Below are positions 46,031-60,299 of a stretch of 64,000 nt of DNA, in pieces; the stretch's first letter is position 1, and every line of letters begins with the position of its first letter. The position numbers and the translations under genes are program-made. Source of the DNA: Isoetes taiwanensis (taxonomy: Eukaryota; Streptophyta; Lycopodiopsida; Isoetales; Isoetaceae); assembly GCA_021234155.1 (NCBI GenBank), contig JAJEKV010000002.1:774295-838294 (forward strand), in the 5' to 3' direction. The notes beneath the pieces are model-generated. The model was not told the DNA's origin. It did not search any database and worked only from the letters and a program-made list of their open reading frames with translations.

Positions 46031-46643
46031 TGGCATTCCAAGCGATAAGCGGCGCCGCCAGATTTTTTTTTTCATGACGTTTTTTTTTTTTCCAAAAAAA
46101 AAAAAGTGACGTCGTTAAACGACGTTGCTTACGTGGCGCTCCGTTTTAATAGCGTGGCGCTGACGATGCCGCCACGCCGGCTTCTTTGCCGCCACGCCGA
46201 TATTCTAGGCGTTCGCTTAACGACGTCATCGCCGACGCGGCGGTGACACTTTGGCGTGCGGCCCGCATGTCGGCAGCCAAAAGCCTGACCGGGTCACGTC
46301 GTTTTTAGTAGCCGTTCAACGATGTCATAATGTCGACGTGGCGAAACACGATGGCGTGCCCGACCGCATGTCGCCAGTTTCCGCTTGGCCGGATGTGCCA
46401 CGCCGATCCATGAGACGACGTTAAACGACGCTTTGTGCACGTGGCACGACGACTTGCCGCCTTTGGCAGCGGCAGTACATGCCACGATGCCAATCCGACA
46501 CGCCGCCCCCGAGAAACGCCGTTGAACGACGCCGAACGACGTTGTCGCCGTTGAACGACGATGTCGCCGATATTCGACGACGAATTCCGTCGTTTTTCGA
46601 CGTCGCGCTGGACGCCGTTGGACGTCGACTATGCCTTGTAGTG

Positions 46644-47800
46644 GAAAAGATGGACATGAACGACCGGATGCATAGTCTCCAAATGCGCGTCGATAGTGGA
46701 AGATCTGGCCGAGGTTTAAATGTTGTTATTTCAAATCCCATCCCGCTAGGGGAATATGGCTGTATATCATCTACGTGAGATATGCGCCGGTTACGTAATA
46801 AACAAGCATGCCGGATTTACTTGATGGAACCCGAAAACATGTTGGAAGATCTGACCAGATATGTTCGCTGGGCATCTAGAGCAAAGGTCCGATTCATCTT
46901 TATTTTGTAAACAATCAAAGCTTGCCATCGCCATAGTCGTCACGGATTTGCCGAGCAAAGGGAAAAGATAGGCGCCATCACCATAGCCGCTTATTGAGTA
47001 GGAGCACCGTGCAAAACCAGTATGAAAGAAAACGTGATAGCCGGCCATCGCCATAGCCACCCATTGCATAAGCGGAAAGAAAACACGAAATCGGGTCGCT
47101 GGCTAATGGCAAACCAATAGGATGATAGGCCTAGATCGCAATCTAGGCCGCTCATCTCTAAGCCCCATCACGACAATTAAATAGGATGCTTTCTTTATTG
47201 CTTTTCATCTAAAAAAATATACAATATAGGTTTATTATTTTTGTAATCAAGCCAATGCTAGACTTAAGTGTGACTGTTAAATTGCAAAGCTAGACATGTA
47301 ATCAAGCCAAAGCTAGACTATGCAAATCGCCCATCCAGCCTTTGCAATTTAACCGCCCCACATGCCAAATTGTCGGTTTTCTCGTTCATCCCACTTAAAT
47401 CAAGATTTCGGATTTCGACCGCATTACACGATTTTCCTCAACCGGAATTTATAGGTCTTTGTAGGTCTTTATGAAAGTGAAGAAAAATAGGGTCCGCGGC
47501 TATGGAATGTGTGCTCAAGATTTTGAATGTTTATGGCCACCGCCGTTGTAATGATCCAGCTTAACTCATGCATCATATTTTTTTTCTCGAGATGCACTGG
47601 TGTGGAAGTAGACAATCATTAGTCGCTTTGGAACGTGATCTTGCATAGTATCATCACTTAGAGAGAGACTTTAAGATCGGACCCTTAACACCTTTTGAAA
47701 GTAGTTTGTCTCAAATGTCCCTCCATATGATCCCCGCAAACTTAATGGGCATCTCCCGCAATCCATAAATTGGCTCTTCTAATAGACTCGTAACATCAAC
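46644..47800. other. Duplicated segment copy 2, satellite border
   Basis: Counterpart of about 22585-23750, including the 520-bp border block before the minisatellite. Non-coding. Confidence 0.7.
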
Positions 47801-49626
47801 TTAGGTGGCATGTTGGAGCCTAGGGTGGCATGTTTGAGCCACCTTGGCATGTTGGAGCCTTGGTGGTATGTTGGAGCCTAGGTGGCATGTTGGAGCCTAG
47901 GTGGCATGCTTCTGAGCCTAGGTGGCATGTTGGAGCCCTCATGGGCATGTTTGAGGCACCTTGGCATCTTAGGTGGCATGTTGGAGCCTAGGTGGCATGT
48001 TGGAGCCCTCAGGCATGTTTGAGCCACCTTGAATGTTGGAGCCAACTAGTTGGCATGTTGGAACCCATGTGGCATATGCATGTTTGGGCCACCTTGGCAC
48101 GTTGGAGCCTAGGTGGCATGTTGGAGCCCACGCAGATGTTTGAGCCACCTTGGCATATTTGGGCCTAGGTGGCATGTTGGAGCCTAGGTGGCACGTTGGA
48201 GACCATGTGGCATGTTGGAGCCTAGATGGCATGTTCGGAGACTATGTGACATGTTGGAGACTAGGTGGCATGTTTTAGCCACCATGGCATGTTTTAGCCT
48301 AGGTGGCATGTTGGAGCCCACGTGCATGTTTGAGCATGTTGGAACCTAGGGGTAGATATTTGAGCCACCTTGGCATGTTTTAGCCTAGGTGGCATGTTGG
48401 AGCCTCAAGGGGTAAGATGTTTGAGCCACCTTGGCATGTCCGAGCCTAGGTGGCATGTTGGAGCCTAGGTGGCATGTTGGAGCCTAGGTGTCATGTTGGA
48501 GCCTAGGTGGCATGTTGGAGGTGGCACCGGGATATGTTTGAGCCAACTAGGGTGGCATTTTGGAACCCACGCATAAGTTTTGGGCCACCTTGGCACGCTG
48601 GAGCCTAGGTGGCATGTTGGAGCCCACGTAGGCATGTTTGAGCCACCTTGGCATATTTGGGCCTAAATGGCATGTTGGAGCCTAGGTGGCACGCTGGAGC
48701 CTAGTTGGCATGTTGAGCCCACGTGGCATGTTGGAGCATAGGTGGCATATTTGAGCCACCTTGGCACTTTGGGCCTAGGTGGCACACGGAGCCACCTTGG
48801 CATGTTGGAGCCACGGTGGTTGGAGGCATGTTAGAGCCCAGGTGGCATGCCAGGTGGCATGTTGAGAGCGGTATGCTAGTAGGTGGCATGTTGGAGCTTA
48901 CGCGCACGTTGGAGCCTAGGGTGCCAGTTGAGCTACCTTGGCACGCTGAGCCTAGGTGGCATGTTGAGTTCGTGTGGCACGCTGGAGCCCAGGTGGCATG
49001 CTAGAGCTCACGAGGCATGTTGGAGCCTAGCTGGCATGTTGGAGCCTACGTGGCATGTTGGAGCCTAGGTGGCATATTTGAGCCACCTTGGCACGCTTTG
49101 AGCCTATGTGGCACGCTGGAGCCACCTTGGCATGTTGGAGCTCACGCGGGCATGTTGGAGCCCACGTGGCATGTTGGAGCCCGTGGCATGTTGGAGCCTA
49201 GGTGGCATGTTGGAGCCCACGCGGCATGCTGGAGCCGTGAGGTGGCATGTTGGAGCCTAGGTGGTGATGTTTGAGCCACCTTGGCACGCTTTTGAGCCTA
49301 GGTGGCATGTTGGAGCCACCTGGCATGTTGGAGCCGAGGTGGCATGTTGGAGCCCAGGTGGCACGCTGGAGCCCAGGTGGCATGCTAGAGCTCACGCAGG
49401 CATGTTGGAGCCTAGTTGGCACGCTGGAGCCTACGCAGAGATGTTGAAGCCACCTTGGCATGTTGGAGCCTAGGTGGCATATTTGAGCCACCTTGGCATG
49501 CTTGAGCCTAGGTGGCACGCTGGAGCCAACTTGGCATGTTGGAGCTCACGGCATGTTGGAGCCCGTGGCATGTTGGAGCCTGTGTGGCATGTTGGAGCCT
49601 AGGTGGCATGTTATAGCCTAGGTGGC
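47801..49626. repeat. 19-bp minisatellite, block B
   Basis: Same order of variant units as block A without the copia element. Many units are irregular (losses or insertions of 1-5 bases such as CACGCAGATG), often where block A has CTG or CAG. Confidence 0.9.
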
Positions 49627-51785
49627 CGTAACCCGTGAGACTGACATCACAAAGGTTACCGAGGCAAAGCTTTCCTACAAGCAGCCTCCCGGAGGGCAAA
49701 TGCTGCCTCCCTTCCTAAAACCCGGTTTCCATATCCCACCATTGAATTTTCCATTCAAGTAACTTTGCCGAGCAGCTCAAAAATTCAAGATCCGTCCGGA
49801 GAACATATCAAACCGCAAAGTGTCCCGCAATGACCCGTAGAAACCCAAGTGTTTTGTTGTTCGGGCAAAGACAAAGACGAATGGGAGATTTGACTTCGCC
49901 TTTGTTGTCCAAACAAATAAATTACCCTAGAGCCCAAGTTACACCTGGCCATTTTTAAAAAGAAAAGAAACACTAACCCTCTACATGTAAGATTCTCGCA
50001 CCCTCCGCTAAGGCCAATTCACTACTTAACGTGTTGGATGTGAGCTACTTTGGCGCCTCGAGCCGGGCGCGGGTCTTCAGCCTGAAACTTGGTCTCAGGG
50101 TAATGCCAACGTTTCGAAGTTCGTTGGGTGAGTCGCATCACGCCCGGTGGGAGAATTGCCCGGCCGCGCCGTGTGTGGGACCCTAGAGAGGACCTTTGGG
50201 TCGAATCGCTCGGAAGGTTTTAGGCTCCGCCTTCGGGCATCAACACCCTCCCACTACCTCATGACATTGGTGCAAGATCCTGGTCCAATCTAGTTAGGTA
50301 TGGCCTCCAAAACGCAAACCCTCGCCTTGCCGTGTTATTGTAGGGTTTACGCTATGGAGGCCAAAACGGGTCGGGCTGCACTTGGGACCCGTGTACCTTT
50401 TTCGAACATGCATGCGGAGCCATGGCAACCGAAATAATGTACTTTGGATCTATTGGCGGGCATCCCGAATCATTCCAAAAAAATTTGCTACTACAAAATG
50501 TGTTCTTGACTTCTAATTGTGATTAATCGGGAGGAGGATAAATCCAAACCCCATTTCGCCGCTTATTGCTTCTTGTTTTCAATCGCAGCCTTCTCGACCA
50601 TGTCTCGTGTGTAATCGAAAAAACTCGACCTCCATAACGTAAAACCCTACAATAACCTAGCATTGCACGTGGTTTATGTTTTGGGAGGCCATACCCCAGC
50701 CGATTGGACCGTGGATCTTGCACAATGTCATGAGGTAGTGGGAGGGCATTGACGCTTTAAGATCGAGTCCTAAAACCTTCCGAAGAAGTTCGACCCAAAG
50801 GTCCTCTCTCGAGGGTCCTCGCCACGGACGGGCAACTATCCCACCCCCGAACTCTGATCCGACTCGCCAACGGACTCCAAACATCGACATTACCCCTCGA
50901 GACCAAGTTTCGTGGGCGAAGACCATCCCCGCCTCCCCTAAGCCAAAGTAGCTCATGTCCAACATGTTCAGAGTGAATTATCCTTAGAGGAGGGTGCGAT
51001 CATCGCCATGTAGAGGGTTCGTGTTTCTTTTCGCTGCAAAAATGACCGTAACTTGGTCCCTAGGGTAATTTCGTTGTTTGGAATATGACATGGCTAAGTC
51101 AAATCTCCATTTCTGAGCCTTTTGTACCGTCCGAACGACAAAAACACTTGGGTTTCTACACTGGCCGACCGCAGACACTTTGGCGTTTGATATGTTCTCC
51201 GCATTGATCTTGAATTTTTGAGATTGCTCGAAGCAAGTTACTTGAATGGAGAATTCAACGGTCTGGATAGGGAAACCGGGCCCGGAAGGGAGGCACTGCA
51301 TTTGCCTCCCGAGAGGAGCACTGTAGGAAAGCTGCCTCGGTAAATCCAAACCCCATTTCGCCGGGTTTTATTGCTTCTTGTTTTCAACCGCAGCTTTCGA
51401 CCATGTCTCAGGGTGCAATCAATAAAACTCGACCTCCATAACGTAAACCCTACTAACAACCTAGCAACGAAAGGGTTTACGCTTTGGAGGCCACCCCAGC
51501 CGATTGGACCGTGATCTTGCACAATGTCATGAGGTAGTGGGAGGGCGTTGACTTTAAGACTTAAGACGAGCCCTAAAAACCTTCCGTAAGGCCGACCCAA
51601 AGGTCCTCTCCGGAGGTCCCCGCCACGGACGGGCAACTCTCTCATCCCGGAATCTGTGATCTTACCGCCAACGGACTAAAACATCGGCATTACCCCTGAG
51701 ACCAAGTTTGTTGGGCAGAAGACCACGCCCCTGAAGCGCCAAAGTAGCTCTTCACGCCCAACACGCTCAGAGTGAATTGGCCAAC
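49627..51785. repeat. R' inverted-repeat region, copy 2
   Basis: Same palindromic arrangement as 30640-32820. TTGAATTTTCCATTCAAGTAA at about 49743 pairs with its complement at about 51236, centred near 50500. Confidence 0.75.
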
Positions 51786-51787
51786 AC

Positions 51788-54717
<2,930 letters not shown>

Positions 54718-55019
54718 CAGGATCTTATAGACTTGTTGGTTCCCATGGATGTTAAAGTTAAATTGAGTTCAATTCAATTTTGGGATCTTCATAATGCCTT
54801 TGCATTCTAGTTTCTATAAGCATGGGGGTAAGCGGACAATAGATGAGATATTGCATTTTTTGCACCGGTCCCTGCACCCCTCAAGGAATACAAATCAAAT
54901 TCTTGATGGTTTTGTTATGCAAAAATAGGTGTTAATTAATTGAAGTAGTTGAAGTAACTTGTCTTACATGGAATACTAGTATAAGGACATGATGGATCGC
55001 ACGCGCATCACATGTAGCA

Positions 55020-55510
55020 AATCAAGTACTCTGTCCTACCACTATAAAGACCCGTGATATGGAAGGATAGGACATGTACGTAATCAAGTATTCTTTCCTA
55101 CTTCTATAAAGACATGTGACAATAGAAGTATTACACATGTCGTAATTCATGTATTCTTTTCCTACAATGCCTTAGCAACAAAGTACTTGTCTTACTACTA
55201 TAAAGACATGTGACATGGAAGCATATGACATGTAGAGAATCAAGTATTCTTTTCTACTTCTATAAAGACATGTGACAATAGAAGTATTACACATGTTATA
55301 ATTCATGTATTCTTTCCTACAATGCCTTAGCAAATAAAGTACTCTGTCCTACTACTATAAAGACATGTGAATGGAAGTATAGGATATGTAGAGAATCAAA
55401 TATTCTTTCCTACATCTATAAAGACATGTGACAATAGAATTATTAGACATGTAGAAATTCAAGTATTCTTTCCTACAGTGGATTGTATTATAAAATGACA
55501 TGTCACAATA
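55020..55510. repeat. Tandem repeat, about 155-bp unit with half-unit similarity
   Basis: The word CTATAAAGACATGTGA recurs about every 60-95 bp, and GTACT(C)TGTC(C/T)TAC recurs at about 55027, 55183 and 55337, giving a ~155-bp period of two related halves. Non-coding. Confidence 0.7.
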
Positions 55511-55672
55511 GAAGAAACTACAAAACAACAGTGGATGTTTTAGTCCACTGAAAAAAGAACACCATTATCGAACAAAACCATACCTCCACAAATCCACATG
55601 TAGGATTCTTTGAAAACAGGACATGTACCTACCAAAACTGATGTTTTCAACAGTGGACCAAAAACCGGGGTG

Positions 55673-56204
55673 AGTGTGACGGTTAAATTGCAAAGCTAGA
55701 CATGTAATCAAGCCAAAGCTAGACTATGCAAATCGTCCATCCAGCTTTGCAATTTAACTGTCCCGCATGCCAAATTGTCAGTTCTCGTTCTGTCCAAGAA
55801 ATCAAGATTTCGGATTCTGACCGACACGATTTTCCTCAACCGGAATTTATAGGTCTTTGTAGGTCTTTATGAAAGTGAAGAAAAATAGGGTCTGTGCTAT
55901 GGAATGTGTGCTCTGAAGATTTTGAATGTTTACGGCCACCGTCGTTGCATGATCCAGTTAACTCATGCATCATATTTTTTTCTCGAGACAGACCTGGTGT
56001 GGAAGTAGACAATCATTAGTCTTGCATAGTATCATCACTTAGAGAGATGCCAGAAGACGGACCCTTAACACCTTTTGGAAAGTAGTTTGTCTCAAATGTC
56101 CTCTCCATATGATCCTGGCAACGAATGGGCATCTCCCGCAATCCATAAATTGGCTCTTCTAATAGACTCAGAACATCAACTTAGGTGGCATGTTGGAGCC
56201 TAGG
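55673..56204. repeat. Third copy of the minisatellite border
   Basis: Matches 23228-23774 with only a few substitutions and one deletion of about 15 bp near 56020. It includes the first minisatellite unit and a half (TTAGGTGGCATGTTGGAGCC). It ends abruptly inside the second unit. Confidence 0.9.
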
Positions 56205-56473
56205 CATGTAGAGGAGGTTGTCCTTATAGAAGACTTCGGGCAAACCCTTGGAAATGTCGTCCACACTATTAATAATAGTGTGGACGAATATTTCGAAAAC
56301 CTGACCGTGCTTCCTAGTCGGGTCACCTTCTTTGGCTGGTAAGGTTGTTGGGGAAGGATTTTCGCAGGACGCCACCGGCTCGCCACAATATTCCATTCGA
56401 GATGATCAGTATTGTGGTAGCAAAGTGGACACGACTCTGATCCAACAGGCCAAACCGCCAGTTCCCCACCCAC
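56205..56473 (-). pseudogene. Unidentified coding-like fragment with CPLC..NTDHLEW motif
   Basis: On the minus strand CPLCYHNTDHLEWNIVASRW continues with RPAKILPQQPYQPKKVTRLG. In the next frame comes HGQVFEIFVHTIINSVDDIS, then KGLPEVFYKDNLLYMP. The CxxC...H arrangement recalls the zinc-binding C-terminal segment of plant LINE polymerases, but the rest does not clearly fit. One frameshift is present. It abuts the third copy of the satellite border. Confidence 0.35.
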
Positions 56474-57600
56474 AGGCGGAGGACATTGGAGGAAGCCGCC
56501 GCCGGGTCATAACGTCAGGTGGCCGGGGTTGATGTCATCCATGTCCCACACAGGAGTCCTCGCCATTCCAGTTCTTGTGTAATGAGCCTGGATTACACGC
56601 TGAAACCCAGGAGGGGGTTCTACACACGCCAGTGCTTTGGCCTATTGGACCAGGCCATGGTGCCCAGTGGCTCATGAATCAGGCTATCTCCTCGCCTCGG
56701 ACGCTGGGACCACTCATTGCATTCCCAAACGCTTGGCGGTGGTGGGGGGAGGAAGAACCGCAGACTATGGAAGTGCAAGATGATGACCGGCACCGGGTCC
56801 AAAGATGATCAGCAGGATCGACGGGCGGAAGATCACATCACCGGTCCAAAGAAGATTAGTAGGATCAGCCACCTGACAGATCATCATCAGTGGACTCAAG
56901 ATGTTGATCCCGAAACCTAGTTCGGAAGGGAAAACAGTAATAGGAAGCCCGAAAAGCTGAAATCCAGCCGAAGAAACTGAGCCCTAAAAGCCTCCTAGGG
57001 CTTGTTCCTTGCGCGACAAGCCGGAGAGATGCGTGCAAGGAGACCGGGATAAGCTTGGTAATGTTTAAGCCTAAGGAAGGGGAGCCTAGTGTTAGATATG
57101 GTGGCCCCGAAGATGAAGGGTGCTCCTCCCGCACTCAAGGGGAGATTAGGGTAGCACGCACTCACTCCATTCCCAAGCTTGCCTTCGCTAGAATGGTCGC
57201 CTTGAGATGCGTGAAATTATTGAGAGGAGGAAGGAATCAAGGAGGAAGAGGAGGATAGAGCACCCTTATCGGGCCCGGATGGTGGGAGGAGGAGGTGAAT
57301 AGAATCCAAGCAGCAGGCCTTGGACATAGTAATCCGCAAGAGGCGCTCGAGGCTCATCTAATTAGCCTCTTTGAGGACGGTGTCCGTTGTGTTGTGCATG
57401 AGGACGCAGCCATCGTGGTGGCAAACGATTATGCCTTAGCTAGATACTTCCATGGATGCCTCCCCTTAGCATCCTTTTGTAACACTTTTTGTTTGTTAAT
57501 ATATGAGTGTTTTAGTATTTATCGATGATGAGTGTTTTATATTTATCCGTAATTATTTGCTATTCTATTTATTGTGGCTGTGCATTTATCTACTAGTGTT
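56474..57600. other. GC-richer stretch with short unassigned frames
   Basis: Plus-strand frames at 56575-56808, 56717-56920, 57055-57258 and 57295-57528 may be pieces of one decayed gene (for example EALEAHLISLFEDGVRCVVH). None contains a domain I recognise. No intact gene is called. Confidence 0.3.
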
Positions 57601-57800
57601 GGGATCGGGGCCAATGGGTGCGAAAATGACTATTCCACATTCTCGCGGGAAGCCCTATTTCGCGACCGCCGCCACGGGTGCTTGGTAAAATGACTATTCC
57701 ACATTCTTTGGGAAGGTTTATTTCGCATCGCGGGCCACGGTGCAAAAAATAGTGGTTCCAAAGTTTTTGAGCGCAATTTCGACCGCGACTACGGGTGCAA
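57600..57800. repeat. Palindrome-family repeat, locus 4 (HP4)
   Basis: About three degenerate units with a ~60-bp step share ATGACTATTCCACATTCT and TATTTCGC(A)..CGCCACGG(G)TGC. The palindromic core is recognisable but mutated in each. Confidence 0.6.
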
Positions 57801-58720
57801 CAAAACGCACTATTCCACACATTGGTAAGAGAATGCTGAATCAATTTAGAATCTACACGTAAAGGAAAATGGCCAAGAGCTTTCCAAATTGAAAATGTGC
57901 GGTAAATAGACGGATCACATGTATCACTTATGGTTACATACTTATAACTCATATAAGAGGCATAGCATGTACATAGAACTCATATAAGAGGCATAGCATA
58001 CATGAATGAAGAAGCTTTATTCGCGATCGGGATCATCATGAAAAAGGTAGTTGAGTGATGCGATTAATCTCATACACGCCACGCTTTGGAACCCTCCAAA
58101 GGTGGATAACAACACGATAACACCCTCCGGAAGAACGATTTCGGCCCTCTGCTACTCCTTCCAGCCCGGGGATCAAGGGGGATACCCTCCGAGAACATCT
58201 ATAAAGATCATTATATGTCATAGTGCAAGTAATAGAGTCCATATCTTGGGACGAGGAGGTAGAGACATAGCAAATGGATGCCTTCGCATTGAGTGGAACA
58301 TGCTTATATCGAAACAAAATTATTGACATGCAAACGAGCAACATTATTGGTTATACATACGAGCATAATGTACAAAATACACATGTATATAATGTATGTA
58401 TATACGTATATACACATCGAGTATTGATTTAAAGGGACTCTTCGAAGTCATTGTCATTTAAGGGTGCACCCCGGTGATCTTTTCTATCATGTACAATTGA
58501 TGCTCTCTATTCCATATTAGATGGATGATAACATCGAAGGGATCGGGATAATAGCGACGATTGAGAGGCGCTGGTCATCCGTCTTCCATGGGTATTTCTC
58601 GCCGCGGACATCGCTTGAAATTTTCGTGATTCATCTTGCGGGTAATGGAATCACGTTGGGACCTCTAATGAGACCACATGGCTGGCGGAGGCCAATATTG
58701 CTGCATTCGGCAATTTGATG
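57801..58720 (-). pseudogene. Two related coding-like remnants in tandem
   Basis: Segments at about 58036-58340 and 58520-58720 resemble each other at DNA level (around CATCTATAAAGATCAT and CATCGCTTGAAATTTTCGTG, each followed by GTAATRGA). On the minus strand one reads SITCTMTYNDLY and the other ITKISSDVRGEKYP. A faint similarity of the latter to the EVRGEVYI block of the 408-residue gene is noted but not relied on. Adjacent minus-strand frame 57593-57952 contains FSIWKALGHFPLRVDS. All are broken. Confidence 0.3.
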
Positions 58721-59070
58721 TATATTTATACCCACCAAAATTTACGATGGTATATACCCACCAAAATTATTGATGGTATATACATAGAAATTATTGATGG
58801 TATATACATACCAAAATTATTATCATATACATACTTGTATGGTACTTTCAGATGCTACATGAGCTACAATATATAAATATAATGTGCATTATATAGCATA
58901 TATACCTGATTTCTCTTTAAATAGGTATCTATGCCTTCATTGTCTTTGTTCCGCTTCTTGTTTGCATGCTTCTTGCCTCCCTCGTCCGCTTCTTGTTGCT
59001 CTTTGCCTACCCTCCGCTCCACTAGTTGTTCCTTATGCCGCTCCACTAGTTTCTTGCAAATGGTAACTTT
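58721..59070. other. AT-rich, short TATA-type repeats
   Basis: Three degenerate copies of ATTGATGGTATATAC(CC)A at 58730-58825. No gene seen. Confidence 0.5.
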
Positions 59071-59079
59071 GCAAGAACA

Positions 59080-59620
59080 TCCTCGGCCGGGCTGATCCTA
59101 ATACCCGCAAGCATGCGGCAGAAGTTAATTATGCGCACTTTGATGATTGTTTTAACAACTTTTGGGATCGATGGGCCACGGTCCAACCACGAGTTTGCAA
59201 GGCAAACTGATCAACTTCATTATTGATCGCTATACTGTCATCTCCCTCCACCGGAGGAGATGAATTCGAGTCAAGCAAGGTTCACTCTAAGTGCTTTTGG
59301 GACTTTTGAACCCCTCAGATTTAGAAGATAGGCTGAAACGCTTGAAGGACATGCTTTTCCATGGTTTCATGGCCTACTCCTGATCGTAAGATGTGCCTCC
59401 GGTCATTCCTACTAATGAGAAGAATAGGATTTATATCCTCATTGAACTTTACGACTTCCATTACAAATCTTTTGTGGATATTGGTAAGCTCCTATTCCGT
59501 TCCCTTGACTTCAACATCCTGTGGTTACTGTCTAGATTCCCCACCTGGGATACAATTCCTTGGAATACACGTGACCTATGGCTACATAGCACACAGCACA
59601 TAATAGGTACATATCACGGG
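59080..59620 (+). pseudogene. Unidentified decayed coding region
   Basis: Coherent peptide blocks in changing frames are ADPNTRKHAAEVNYAHFDDC (about 59095), LINFIIDRYTVISLHRR, PSDLEDRLKRLKDMLFHGF, VIPTNEKNRIYILIELYDFH, and finally FPTWDTIPWNTRDLWL near 59545. They look like one protein broken by four or more frameshifts and stops. I do not recognise it. Confidence 0.35.
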
Positions 59621-60130
59621 TGAAGATACTCCACTGGACTGGTATAAAGATTTTCATAGAAATTAAGTATATAAGCGGGTGAAAGCATGTTAGGGCCTAC
59701 ATAAAAAATTACCAAAAAGGTACTTTTCTGTGTACTTCTGTGCAAGTACATAATTGTATTTTAAAGTACCTAGACTACAAGATTGACTAAAAGAAATTGT
59801 GTTATGTTCAAGAGTAGTAGTACATACATGTTGTAAGGTACTTTGTGATGTCAAGAAGATGTTAAGAACTCAAATATATCATCATCTTTGACTACCCAGA
59901 GTATTTTCCAGGTAGTTTCCAAAACATGTAGGCCCTAACATGCTCTTACCCAAGCAAGTGATTTCCGTGTAATTAAGTAACATCCTCATATTATCATGTA
60001 TTATCTTGGCAATCTTACACTTTTAGTGTAATTGAATGGTTTCTTCTACCATTTTCCTTGTATTTTCTCATGTGAATGTTTTATTTGTGGTCATATTCGA
60101 CAAGGCCACCTGCTTAAATCGCCTCGGTTA
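59621..60130. other. Intergenic, nothing recognised
   Basis: AT-rich DNA with a weak inverted similarity between TGTTAGGGCCTACAT (59688-59702) and ATGTAGGCCCTAACA (59926-59940). It may be a small fold-back element of about 250 bp, since the ends are perfect over 15 bp. Confidence 0.45.
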
Positions 60131-60235
60131 AAATTATTGAAGGGCCTATTTCGCGACCGTGGCTACAAAGGCGAAAAATACGTGGATCCAGCTTTTAGTT
60201 ACGGGCCCATCTTCGCCACCACCAAAGGGGTATAA
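60130..60235. repeat. Palindrome-family repeat, locus 5 (HP5)
   Basis: Two degenerate units: GGGCCTATTTCGCGACCGTGGC followed by AAGGCGAAAAATACG, then GGGCCCATCTTCGCCACC. This is the most decayed locus of the family. Confidence 0.45.
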
Positions 60236-60299
60236 TACTTCAGCATTATTGGTATTATTCTTCAACTTTCTTGGTATTATACTTCAACAAGATTAGTAT

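Larger units (their letters stand above)
38779..46643. mobile_element. Non-autonomous CACTA transposon, 7.9 kb
   Basis: The ends are CACTACAA and TTGTAGTG. They are flanked by a 3-bp duplication GAA (38776-38778 and 46644-46646), and copy 1 supplies the empty site. Both ends have several hundred bp dense in CGTCG/CGACG words and GTCGTTTAACGAC-type palindromes (38800-39185 and 46105-46630), the subterminal repeats expected of transposase-binding regions. I find no transposase: the interior holds AT-rich and purine-rich DNA (39190-40320) and tandem R units. It must be mobilised in trans if at all. Strand is not assigned because no coding gene orients it. Confidence 0.9.
36238..51785. repeat. 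Segmental duplication, copy 2 (carries the CACTA insertion)
   Basis: Colinear with 20068-32820 apart from the CACTA element (38779-46643) and the absence of the copia element. The right border is at about 51785, where a LINE begins. Differences between copies are dense around CAG and CTG triplets and sparse elsewhere. Confidence 0.85.
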
